Assembly (NCBI GenBank): GCA_031277435.1
Contig: JAITMI010000365.1
Span: forward strand, 1 to 7,543
Length of the DNA: 7,543 nt
From: Pseudomonadales bacterium
GTDB lineage: Bacteria > Pseudomonadota > Gammaproteobacteria > Pseudomonadales > Pseudohongiellaceae
Reading direction: 5' to 3'
Positions within the stretch are counted from its first letter, which is position 1. Every line of letters starts with the position of its first letter. Shown here piece after piece: positions 1 through 5,277 of this stretch. A program made the position numbers and the translations under genes. Below the pieces are notes generated by a model, which was not told the DNA's origin, made no database searches, and saw nothing but the letters and a program-made list of their open reading frames with translations.

Positions 1-14
1 GGCGAGGCAACGCT

Positions 15-1580
15 ATGAGCCTGACGCTTCAAGGGATCATGACAGAAACCGTAAGCGGCTTTCGTGTTGTGCGCGGTTTTGCGAAATTCAGTGAATTGGC
101 TCGCTGCTCTTTTGCCGATGACTATCAACGGAATTTGAAGCCCAAACATCAGCAAGACATCCAGGCGTACTATCAGCGTGGCGAATACTTATTTTTCCCT
201 GAGGTAGTACTGGCTCTGGAGCTACAGGTGAACTACGAGAGAGAAGACGCACCCAGGGCTGAACCTTTACAACTATTGATGAGAAGCGAGACATTCCGAT
301 CTAACGTCAATGGCGTGAGCGTCAAACCGACCAAAACCAAGATAGCTGCTGATATAGTTCGTGTGAGCATTACCATTCCAGAGAATGCCGGGAAAGTGCT
401 CAAACGCATTGATGGTAACCACCGCCTCAGTGCGTTCGAGGCGCTAACTGACAAAACCCAGCTTGATGCAAACCCGATATCATTCTGTATGTTGCTGCTG
501 CCACAAGACGGCGCCAAGCAAAATGAAAAGGCTTTGTTTTACAACATCAACAGCAAGGCGCTACCGCTAACCTCGGAAGAAGTTTACAGGGGCATCATCG
601 ACGACGAAACAGGCTTTCCTGACGATGTGCTGGAGCGAGATTTCGGCACGGAGTTCGTGCTGTGTCGCGCTATGCGAAAACGCTTGGACTTTGACTATTT
701 ACCGCATCTACGCCGCGTATTTGGTCAGTTGAACAATGTACCAGAATTGCCTGACGCTCGCTGTTCTTTGTTGATTGAAGGTTTACAAGACTGGCGGAAC
801 GAACGTCAGCGTTTGAATCTGGATACCAGCCTCCCCGGCGAAACGGTGCTATTGCAGGACATACAGCGCATCAATACCAGCTATGCGCCTAAACATGAAA
901 ATGATAGCCGCCTGCGGCGTTGCGCTGCTTCCGGACTGTTTTCTGCATTCCTTTACTTTGCTTTGAGTGATGCCGCACAACCTGATGAGCCTCAACGCTT
1001 TGAGCAATTCAAAAATTGGGTATTGAAAAACCATCAATACGAACTTAAAACTATCAATGCTTCCGATCTGATCCGTATCTTCGAAAAGGTCGCCGAATCA
1101 CGCCGCCGACAGATTTTCGTGTCCATGCAGTTCAAAATTCTGGACAAGAGCAATCAACTGACCGACAACCCAAATTGGGATGCCATTCGAGATGCCGTTG
1201 CTGAACTGAATCGAGAACACAAGCTTGATCTGACGCTAAGACCTATTCGCATCGATGAGTTCGATAAAGGCTATTCGTATCCGATCAGTACGGAGATATT
1301 CGAGCTCGTAGAAAATTCAGGTTACCTGATCGCCGATCTAACAGCGGGTAACAAGAACGTGTATCACGAGGTCGGATTGTTGATGGGGTTGAATCAGGCA
1401 CGGCAAAAGCCTCATGACAATTTTTTGCTGCTACATAACAGCAGCGTTGGGGATGTAAGCAAGGATTTCGGATTCAACATTGCTGATTTCAAACAATTAC
1501 GTCTCTCGGACACAAATACAATTCGGCAAGAGGTGAAAAAGCAAGTCTCTATTTATTATGGATTGTCAGAACCTGCGTAG
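15..1580 (+). CDS. DGQHR/ParB-like protein fused to a nucleoside-deoxyribosyltransferase/TIR-like domain (candidate defence protein)
   Basis: This 521-aa protein has two recognisable parts. Residues about 15-235 resemble the DGQHR (DndB/DpdB-related, ParB-like) fold: IDGNHR at 132-137 is a variant of the DGQHR signature, and FYNINSKALPLT at 175-186 matches the 'F-x-N-I-N-S' segment that follows it. Residues about 365-515 match the nucleoside 2-deoxyribosyltransferase/TIR-like fold: a first strand IFVSMQF (367-373), then LIADLTAGNKNVYHEVGLL (438-456) with a probable catalytic Glu452. In related families this domain hydrolyses nucleotides or NAD. The linker (240-360) is mostly helical and unrecognised. 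The start is supported by GAGG at 4-7, 7 nt upstream; an in-frame ATG at 39 is possible but less likely. GC content is visibly lower than in genes further right, suggesting transfer. A nucleic-acid sensor joined to a toxic enzyme is inferred, not shown. Confidence 0.8.
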   Translation: MSLTLQGIMTETVSGFRVVRGFAKFSELARCSFADDYQRNLKPKHQQDIQAYYQRGEYLFFPEVVLALELQVNYEREDAPRAEPLQLLMRSETFRSNVNGVSVKPTKTKIAADIVRVSITIPENAGKVLKRIDGNHRLSAFEALTDKTQLDANPISFCMLLLPQDGAKQNEKALFYNINSKALPLTSEEVYRGIIDDETGFPDDVLERDFGTEFVLCRAMRKRLDFDYLPHLRRVFGQLNNVPELPDARCSLLIEGLQDWRNERQRLNLDTSLPGETVLLQDIQRINTSYAPKHENDSRLRRCAASGLFSAFLYFALSDAAQPDEPQRFEQFKNWVLKNHQYELKTINASDLIRIFEKVAESRRRQIFVSMQFKILDKSNQLTDNPNWDAIRDAVAELNREHKLDLTLRPIRIDEFDKGYSYPISTEIFELVENSGYLIADLTAGNKNVYHEVGLLMGLNQARQKPHDNFLLLHNSSVGDVSKDFGFNIADFKQLRLSDTNTIRQEVKKQVSIYYGLSEPA

Positions 1581-1619
1581 ACGGAGCAGAGCAAAGCTGA
1601 GCCACCCCGTACCCAATGA

Positions 1620-1808
1620 CGACCCCACGCATTGGTCGACATCAAGCAACATGCCCGCCATACCCAAAAGCGAGCGACGTTGTCGCTTAATCCTGAACTG
1701 ATTCGCTTGTATTGGAGTACTGACCAACTCATTGAGATCAGTCAGCAATATGAAGCATACGGATCGGTTGCTGTTCCCCACCTTGCTCGTGACCTGCGGG
1801 CATACTAG
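1620..1808 (+). pseudogene. Remnant of a DUF1016/YhcG-type (PDDEXK) nuclease gene, N-terminal domain only
   Basis: One frame is open from just after a TGA at 1617-1619 to a TAG at 1806-1808 and has no plausible start codon. Its translation contains ALVDIKQHARHTQKRATLSL followed by NPELIRLYWSTDQLIEISQQ, YEAYGS and HLARDLRAY. This follows the DUF1016 N-terminal pattern (IK..I..AQ.RA.LSVN.ELI.LYW.IG..I...Q...GWG...I..L..DL). Intact proteins of this family are around 350 aa with a C-terminal PDDEXK nuclease domain and are common in defence islands. Here the start, the rest of the N-terminal domain and the whole nuclease domain are missing, and the homology stops at the TAG. The assignment rests on motif memory, not on a database search. 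No promoter or ribosome-binding site was seen for it. Confidence 0.6.
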
Positions 1809-1918
1809 CGGAGCCAGTTTTCCCATCAGAACTGCTACCCTCACTGTCGTGAGCCCCCATGCTGAGCTGAGGATCAAAGTCAAAGAGCCCGTTACCCGCC
1901 AGTGGTATCCACATGCTA
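1809..1918. other. Unassigned spacer between the nuclease remnant and vapB
   Basis: Together with the remnant above, this makes a 370-nt stretch (1581-1950) without an intact gene. No recognisable protein, RNA or insertion-sequence end was seen in 1809-1918. Short open frames run through it on both strands but resemble no known family. It probably holds the vapBC promoter: TAGTAT at 1917-1922 could be a -10 box, but no convincing -35 hexamer sits at the right distance. Confidence 0.35.
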
Positions 1919-1935
1919 GTATTACCAAGTAATAC
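1919..1935. promoter_or_regulatory. Palindromic operator candidate upstream of vapBC
   Basis: GTATTACCAAGTAATAC is a perfect inverted repeat: 7-bp arms (1919-1925 and 1929-1935) with a 3-nt centre. It ends 15 nt before the vapB ATG and overlaps the possible -10 TAGTAT (1917-1922). AbrB-fold VapB antitoxins, with their VapC partner, commonly repress their own promoter by binding such palindromes. Binding here is inferred from position and symmetry. Confidence 0.55.
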
Positions 1936-1950
1936 AACCTCGGAGGCATC

Positions 1951-2190
1951 ATGGAACCCACGGCAGTTACCAGCAAAGGGCAAGTTACGATTCCGAAAAA
2001 ATTGCGGCAGCAATTGGGCATTCGGCAGGGCTCTCGCATCGAGTTTTCTTTGGTCGGTGACCATGCCGAGATGCGCGTCAAAAGTTCACCGGCTGGCGAA
2101 GTGGGCAAAGGTTTTGGTCTGCTCAAGAGTTCACGGGCATCCGTTGCGGCGGGTTTCGACGCGGCTACCCTGCTCAAGCCCAAGCTATGA
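1951..2190 (+). CDS. vapB: VapB-type antitoxin, AbrB/SpoVT (SpoVT-AbrB swapped-hairpin) family
   Basis: This 79-aa antitoxin should neutralise the VapC toxin encoded directly downstream and repress its own operon. The N-terminus (residues 5-47) carries the AbrB-type DNA-binding signature TSKGQVTIPKKLRQQLGI, followed by G-S-R-I-E-F. Family members dimerise through a swapped hairpin to bind DNA. The C-terminal tail (about 50-79, with F-G-L-L-K and a short hydrophobic stretch) is the part expected to wrap around the PIN toxin. The ATG is preceded by a strong GGAGG (1942-1946) with a short 4-nt spacing. Its last codons overlap the vapC start as ATGA, so the two genes are translationally coupled. 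A perfect palindrome lies just upstream. Family assignment is firm; the symbol follows from the pairing. Confidence 0.9.
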   Translation: MEPTAVTSKGQVTIPKKLRQQLGIRQGSRIEFSLVGDHAEMRVKSSPAGEVGKGFGLLKSSRASVAAGFDAATLLKPKL

Positions 2191-2603
2191 TCGGCCTTGA
2201 TACCAACGTCCTCGCGCGCTACTACATCGACGACGCGGCGGACAAAGAAGCGCAGCGGCAGCGATTGGCAGCCCGGCGTTTGATCGAGTCAGGGCGGCCG
2301 CTGATGGTGAGCAAATCGGTGATTCTTGAATTGGAATGGGTGATGCGGGGTTATTACGGCTTCACGCCGGCGCAAATCGCCTTGGTCGTACAACATCTGC
2401 TCGCACAGACGCATATCACGGTCGAAGATCGCGCATCGGTTGAACAGGCTTTGTCCAACTATCAGGCGAAGCTTGATTTTGCCGATGCGCTGCATCACGC
2501 CAGCTATAAGGCTTGCGCGAGTGTCGCATCGTTCGATGATAAAAAATTCGCACGGCGCGCCAAACGGATGGGATTGGCGCCAGCGGTTGTAGTGCCTGCG
2601 TAG
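2187..2603 (+). CDS. vapC: VapC-type PIN-domain ribonuclease toxin
   Basis: This 138-aa protein is a PIN-domain endoribonuclease, a magnesium-dependent enzyme; characterised VapC toxins cleave tRNA or rRNA and stop translation. Acidic residues expected at the active site are visible: Asp5 in MIGLDTNVLARYY, Glu48 (possibly Glu50) in VILELEWVMRG, Asp97/Asp100 in LDFADAL, and Asp117/Asp118 in SFDDKKFARRA. Length is normal for the family, and the frame is intact with all acidic residues present, so the toxin is probably active. The start overlaps the vapB stop by 4 nt (ATGA), giving antitoxin-first coupling. Its stop lies only 7 nt from the end of the convergent gene on the other strand, and no terminator hairpin was seen between them. 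The RNA target cannot be read from sequence. Confidence 0.9.
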   Translation: MIGLDTNVLARYYIDDAADKEAQRQRLAARRLIESGRPLMVSKSVILELEWVMRGYYGFTPAQIALVVQHLLAQTHITVEDRASVEQALSNYQAKLDFADALHHASYKACASVASFDDKKFARRAKRMGLAPAVVVPA

Positions 2604-2610
2604 TGTTCCT

Positions 2611-2931
2611 TTATTTCCCTCGCCACTTGGCCAATAGTCTCGCCCGCAGGGCTTTGCGTTCCGATTCCTGCTTACTGCGCCCGCTGGCGAAGCGTTCAGC
2701 GATCACTTGCTGACGGTGCGGGCCAAACCAGGACTTTCCATCTTTGGCCATAACCCAGGTGCTGGATACGGCGTGGCGGGGAATCGGCGCAATGTCATCG
2801 TCTGGCCGGGCGGCGGCCAACTGATCGCGCTGATGTGAGCGCCAGCGTTTATGCCACAGCCGTTTGTCGGCGGCTTCCGAACGTGCCGTGGTGTGGCCAA
2901 AAATTGGGGTTTTACGGCGGCTACGGCTCAT
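2611..2931 (-). CDS. Small basic conserved hypothetical protein, coupled to yggL
   Basis: This 106-aa protein is rich in Arg and Lys (N-terminus MSRSRRKTPIFGHTTARSE, C-terminus KALRARLLAKWRGK), with no signal peptide or membrane segment. The opening S-R-S-R-R-K-T-P-I motif with T-T-A-x-S-E after it recalls a family of short uncharacterised proteobacterial proteins; I know no function for it. A middle stretch with W-V-M-A-K-D-G-K-S-W-F-G resembles their conserved core. It starts within the yggL stop (ATGA overlap, 2928-2931) and has a good ribosome-binding site (GGGAGG, 7 nt before the ATG). It is therefore almost certainly translated in one operon with the upstream ribosome-associated protein gene. 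The basic charge and this pairing suggest RNA or ribosome contact, which is inference only. Confidence 0.75.
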   Translation of the reverse strand: MSRSRRKTPIFGHTTARSEAADKRLWHKRWRSHQRDQLAAARPDDDIAPIPRHAVSSTWVMAKDGKSWFGPHRQQVIAERFASGRSKQESERKALRARLLAKWRGK

Positions 2932-3299
2932 TGGTCATCCTCCCAGCCGTACCAGCCATCAACTAATGCGCCGGTTTGCGCGTCAGCCACTTCGGGACGC
3001 CGCAGCAGCCAGTTCAGTACAGCCTGTTTGTCCTCGTCGGTCGCCGAGCCTCTGCCTCCGGCGGATACGATGCCCGTCGCTTCCAATGGTCCAAATCCTC
3101 CACCCACGGCGAGACGGCGCGATTCAATCAGGCCGATGAATTCATCCACGAAGGCATCCTGTCGCGGCCCCTCCATCGGTTGGCGAAAGCGAATGCTGAC
3201 TTTGAACACCAGTTCCTGAAACTCACCCACACGCAGTTTTTTGCGCTGCCGGCGGTTCAGACTTGCCAGTTTTTTGGCTGAAGGTAGTTGTTTTAACAT
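2928..3299 (-). CDS. yggL: YggL-family (DUF469) 50S ribosome-binding protein
   Basis: The protein (123 aa from the ATG at 3299) matches the YggL/DUF469 family. It has the basic entry LNRRQRKKLRVGEFQELVF (E. coli: R-L-R-K-K-M-H-I-D-E-F-Q-E-L-G-F), a V-S-I-R-F strand, D-x-F-V-D-E-F-I-G-L-I-E, and a C-terminal W-L-L-R-R-P-E-V segment ending in Y-G-W-E-D. E. coli YggL associates with the 50S subunit. The C-terminal half is glycine-rich around V-G-G-G-F-G and longer than in E. coli. An upstream in-frame GTG at 3320 would add 7 residues; neither start has a clear Shine-Dalgarno, and the ATG gives the more natural N-terminus. The gene is first in a two-gene operon with the small basic protein and probably has its own promoter just upstream. 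Confidence 0.85.
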   Translation of the reverse strand: MLKQLPSAKKLASLNRRQRKKLRVGEFQELVFKVSIRFRQPMEGPRQDAFVDEFIGLIESRRLAVGGGFGPLEATGIVSAGGRGSATDEDKQAVLNWLLRRPEVADAQTGALVDGWYGWEDDQ

Positions 3300-3338
3300 G
3301 GGATAAGCACGCGAATGCACAGCCGTTTCGGGGCGCGT

Positions 3339-3368
3339 ATTTTACGGCCAACTTCAACAAACTGGAAA
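3339..3368 (-). promoter_or_regulatory. Possible promoter for the yggL operon
   Basis: On the minus strand, TTTCCA (3368-3363) and TAAAAT (3344-3339) are separated by 18 nt and resemble sigma-70 -35 and -10 boxes (4/6 and 5/6 matches). Transcription would start near 3332, a little upstream of either yggL start. The rest of the gap between RES and yggL (3300-3423) shows no clear terminator for the RES gene. Confidence 0.35.
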
Positions 3369-3423
3369 ATCGACCTTTGTTCATCGGTGATAAAGCTGCC
3401 CCAGAACCACTCAGGCGCGTAAT

Positions 3424-3891
3424 TCACCCACTCTTATCCAACAACCGCCGGTCAATAACAAACTCCCTCGCCTCACCGATTTTTATTTTGGCGAATGAGG
3501 GGTGCAGCGGGTTGAGCAAATAATTGTATTCGTCGGGAATGATGACGCTGGGTACGGCCAGGATGGCGCTGGATTGGCGTTTGGCCCAGGCGCTGCCGAG
3601 GGACTGGGTTTCGGCGCGGGCGGCAGGGGCGCGCCAATCGGCGGGGAGGTCTTGTGGGGTGATGCGTTCGATTTTCAGGGTAGCGGGCAGGCTGGCCGCG
3701 ATCATGACGTAAGGCGCGCGCAGGGCGTCGTCTTGCGCCAGCATTTCCAGTACGGCAAGCGCCTGGCTGCCGGCGGTGTAGACCAGCGGCGTGCCTTTGC
3801 GGTTCCAGCGTCCGCCATACAGACGCGCGCCTTCACCAGTAAAAGCCTGTTGGGCGTAGCGCGCGGTGAGCAGGCGCCAGAGGGTTTGCAT
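3424..3891 (-). CDS. RES-domain toxin (NAD-degrading/ADP-ribosyltransferase-like) of a RES-Xre module
   Basis: This 155-aa protein has the RES domain, named after conserved Arg, Glu and Ser. Likely matches are Arg28 in Y-G-G-R-W-N-R-K-G, Glu49 in A-L-A-V-L-E-M-L, and Ser115 in V-P-S-V-I, followed by the P-D-E-Y-N-Y-L-L-N-P-L-H-P core (119-131). Tyr38 in L-V-Y-T-A is also typical. Characterised RES toxins deplete NAD+ by phosphorolysis or hydrolysis, or ADP-ribosylate a target (ParT). The whole domain is present at normal length, so the toxin should be functional. It starts inside the stop of the upstream antitoxin gene (TGATG, 1-nt overlap), the usual antitoxin-first order. Which of the known activities it has cannot be told here. 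Confidence 0.9.
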   Translation of the reverse strand: MQTLWRLLTARYAQQAFTGEGARLYGGRWNRKGTPLVYTAGSQALAVLEMLAQDDALRAPYVMIAASLPATLKIERITPQDLPADWRAPAARAETQSLGSAWAKRQSSAILAVPSVIIPDEYNYLLNPLHPSFAKIKIGEAREFVIDRRLLDKSG

Positions 3892-4343
3892 CAGGCGAAG
3901 ACGCCGTGTTCAATGCGGCCCAGCGTGTCCATGACGCTTTCCGCGCCGATGTCGGTATCCAGCAATGACAGGGGCGTCATGCGCAGCAAGGCGGTATTGG
4001 GCGTTTTGAGCCAGTCGCGCGCCGCGTCGATGCCGCTGAATACTTCCTCGGCGCGGCTGATGACGCGGGCCAGGCGCAGTGCTTTGGCGGATTCTTCGCT
4101 GTTCAGGCTGCCTTCGCGGCGGCGGCGGGCGAGGGTGCGTTCGGGAATGCCCAGAGCGGCGGCAAGTTCGGTTTGCGTAATCTGCAAGGCGGCGGCCAGG
4201 GAGGCGAGGGCTGAGGCGGCAATGCCATGACGGATGAGCGACACCCAATCCAGCAGCGTGCGCGGCTTGCCGCCCAGCGCCGTGCGGCCACCCAGCAAGG
4301 TTTCAGCCGAATGTGTGGAGGTGATAATGGCGGCGCTAGTCAT
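3891..4343 (-). CDS. Xre/MbcA/ParS-family antitoxin with C-terminal DUF2384 domain
   Basis: This 150-aa protein is the partner of the RES toxin. Residues about 45-80 form an Xre-like helix-turn-helix (L-Q-I-T-Q-T-E-L-A-A-A-L-G-I-P-E-R-T-L-A-R-R). Residues about 92-150 form the DUF2384 toxin-binding domain (A-E-E-V-F-S-G-I-D-A-A-R-D-W-L-K-T-P-N, then L-L-D-T-D-I-G-A-E-S-V), whose C-terminal end blocks the toxin active site in studied pairs. I chose the ATG at 4343, because the longer frame from 4433 gives a cysteine- and tryptophan-rich N-terminus that does not look like this family; a GGGA lies 8 nt upstream. The next gene begins within its stop codon. A 9-bp-arm inverted repeat over the likely -10 box suggests autorepression. 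Confidence 0.9.
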   Translation of the reverse strand: MTSAAIITSTHSAETLLGGRTALGGKPRTLLDWVSLIRHGIAASALASLAAALQITQTELAAALGIPERTLARRRREGSLNSEESAKALRLARVISRAEEVFSGIDAARDWLKTPNTALLRMTPLSLLDTDIGAESVMDTLGRIEHGVFA

Positions 4344-4369
4344 GAGAGCTATCCCGTTTCTGCCAAGTG

Positions 4370-4396
4370 GCGGCCATTGTATGCAAAAATGGCTGC
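4370..4396. promoter_or_regulatory. Operator candidate and -10 box of the antitoxin-RES operon
   Basis: GCGGCCATT (4370-4378) and AATGGCTGC (4388-4396) form an inverted repeat with one G-T mismatch and a 9-nt centre. On the minus strand TACAAT (4381-4376) is a good -10 box (5/6) inside the repeat, giving transcription from about 4369 towards the antitoxin ATG at 4343; the -35 is weak. A repressor bound here would block the promoter, as expected for Xre-type autoregulation. The right arm ends 21 nt before the divergent DinB-family start, so that gene could be affected too. Confidence 0.5.
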
Positions 4397-4417
4397 ATGG
4401 ACCACACAGGACCACCC

Positions 4418-4951
4418 ATGAACACCGATTCAATTTTCCCCCACGGCCATTTCCTCACCCTTGCCCGCTACAACGTGTGGGCCACGGCGCTACTGCTGGA
4501 TGCGCTGGGGCCGGTGAGTGACGAGGACTACCGGCGCGATTTGGGCTTGTTCTTCAACAGCATTCACGGCACGTTGAATCATCTTTTGGTGGGTGAGCAT
4601 TTGTTGTGGTATCGCCGCTTCGCCGAGGGCATCTCGCCCAAGCTGGCGCTGAATGAGGTGGCGGAAGACGACCGCGCGCAACTGGCGCTGCGTTTGCGCG
4701 AGGGGGCGGCGCGCTGGCGGCCTTTGATCGCGAGTTGGCCGGGGGAGCGCTTCCTGGGCACGCTCGATTACACCACCATGCGCGGCCAGCCAGCCAGCTT
4801 GCCCTTCGCCGCTACCTTGGCGCATGTGTTCAATCATGGCACGCATCATCGCGGGCAAATCACCGCCGCGCTCACCCGCCTGGGGCAGCCCTGCCCGGAG
4901 CTCGATTTGGTCTACATGCTGCAACAAGAAGCCCAAGCCGCCGCCAGATGA
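4418..4951 (+). CDS. DinB-family (DUF664-like) metal-binding protein
   Basis: The 177-aa protein is a DinB/YfiT-type four-helix-bundle protein, a fold that binds a metal through three histidines and includes thiol transferases. Candidate ligands are His55 (with His50 nearby) in H-G-T-L-N-H-L-L-V-G-E-H-L-L-W, and His140 and His144 in F-N-H-G-T-H-H-R-G-Q, the family signature. An early segment, L-A-R-Y-N-V-W-A, is also typical of the first helix. I chose the ATG at 4418 because CAGG lies 7 nt upstream. An ATG at 4397 would add 7 residues (MDHTGPP) without a ribosome-binding site. It is transcribed divergently from the RES-Xre module over a 74-nt gap. Its substrate is unknown; the DNA-damage name is historical. 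No terminator was seen downstream. Confidence 0.88.
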   Translation: MNTDSIFPHGHFLTLARYNVWATALLLDALGPVSDEDYRRDLGLFFNSIHGTLNHLLVGEHLLWYRRFAEGISPKLALNEVAEDDRAQLALRLREGAARWRPLIASWPGERFLGTLDYTTMRGQPASLPFAATLAHVFNHGTHHRGQITAALTRLGQPCPELDLVYMLQQEAQAAAR

Positions 4952-5077
4952 GCGCTTATCGCACGGTCAAATTCTCTTGACGCTGCCTAGGCGCACAGCC
5001 CACTTGCGCGGCGCCGAGTAGATCATAGAGAATGTCAGGTAAGTTGACGTATACTGATGTTTTCGGGCTTCGGCCAT

Positions 5078-5100
5078 GCCGCCAAGGCAGCCGTGGCGGC
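5078..5100. repeat. GC-rich inverted repeat (hairpin)
   Basis: GCCGCCA (5078-5084) and TGGCGGC (5094-5100) pair perfectly around a 9-nt loop. There is no U-run on either side, so it is not a classical intrinsic terminator. It could end DinB-family transcription inefficiently or be part of a regulatory leader. Confidence 0.5.
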
Positions 5101-5119
5101 GCGGGGCGCCTGGTAAGAA

Positions 5120-5139
5120 GCGTGTGCCAGGGGGCACGC
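5120..5139. repeat. Imperfect hairpin next to the 12-bp repeats
   Basis: GCGTGTGCC (5120-5128) can pair with GGCACGC (5133-5139) if a two-base TG bulge is allowed, leaving a 4-nt loop. It ends only 6 nt before the tandem repeat. Its role is unknown. Confidence 0.35.
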
Positions 5140-5145
5140 TAGTAA

Positions 5146-5193
5146 TAGGTACTTGTATAGGCGCTTGTATAGGTACTTGTATAGATACTTGAT
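5146..5193. repeat. Four tandem copies of a 12-bp repeat (minisatellite)
   Basis: Units start at 5146, 5158, 5170 and 5182. Units 1 and 3 are identical (TAGGTACTTGTA), unit 2 differs at two bases (TAGGCGCTTGTA), and unit 4 is degenerate (TAGATACTTGAT). A further diverged copy lies near 5209-5221. The array is AT-richer than its surroundings and lies 84 nt upstream of the secreted-protein start. It is probably a slippage-prone repeat; copy-number change could alter promoter spacing for the downstream gene, but that is inference. Confidence 0.8.
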
Positions 5194-5277
5194 AGATAGT
5201 TGGCGGTAATAAGTACTTGGTAAATCGCCGCTCACGGGTTAACTTCGCTGTTTTGGGTCTTATTCGGGTTGCAAGCA

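Larger units (their letters stand above)
4952..5277. other. 326-nt intergenic stretch with hairpins and a tandem repeat
   Basis: There is no supportable gene between the DinB-family stop and the secreted-protein start. From left to right it holds a weak GTCAA/TTGAC inverted repeat (4966-4970, 4977-4981), two GC-rich hairpins (5078-5100, 5120-5139), four 12-bp tandem repeats (5146-5193), and a degenerate related copy around 5209-5221 that includes the palindrome AAGTACTT (5211-5218). The promoter of the downstream gene must lie here, but no well-spaced -35/-10 pair stands out. Confidence 0.6.

Noticed and set aside
1566..2183. 205-aa open frame on the minus strand across the nuclease remnant and vapB
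   Set aside because: It has no family resemblance or ribosome-binding site and runs antisense to vapB; the plus strand explains both regions.
2604..2610. Shared bidirectional terminator between vapC and the convergent gene
   Set aside because: The gap is 7 nt and no stem with a T-run was found across it.
3502..4230. 242-aa open frame on the plus strand opposite the RES-Xre genes
   Set aside because: It is antisense to two well-recognised overlapping genes and is low-complexity Ala/Gly/Arg.
5146..5193. CRISPR array
   Set aside because: Units are only 12 bp and directly adjacent, with no spacers and no cas genes.
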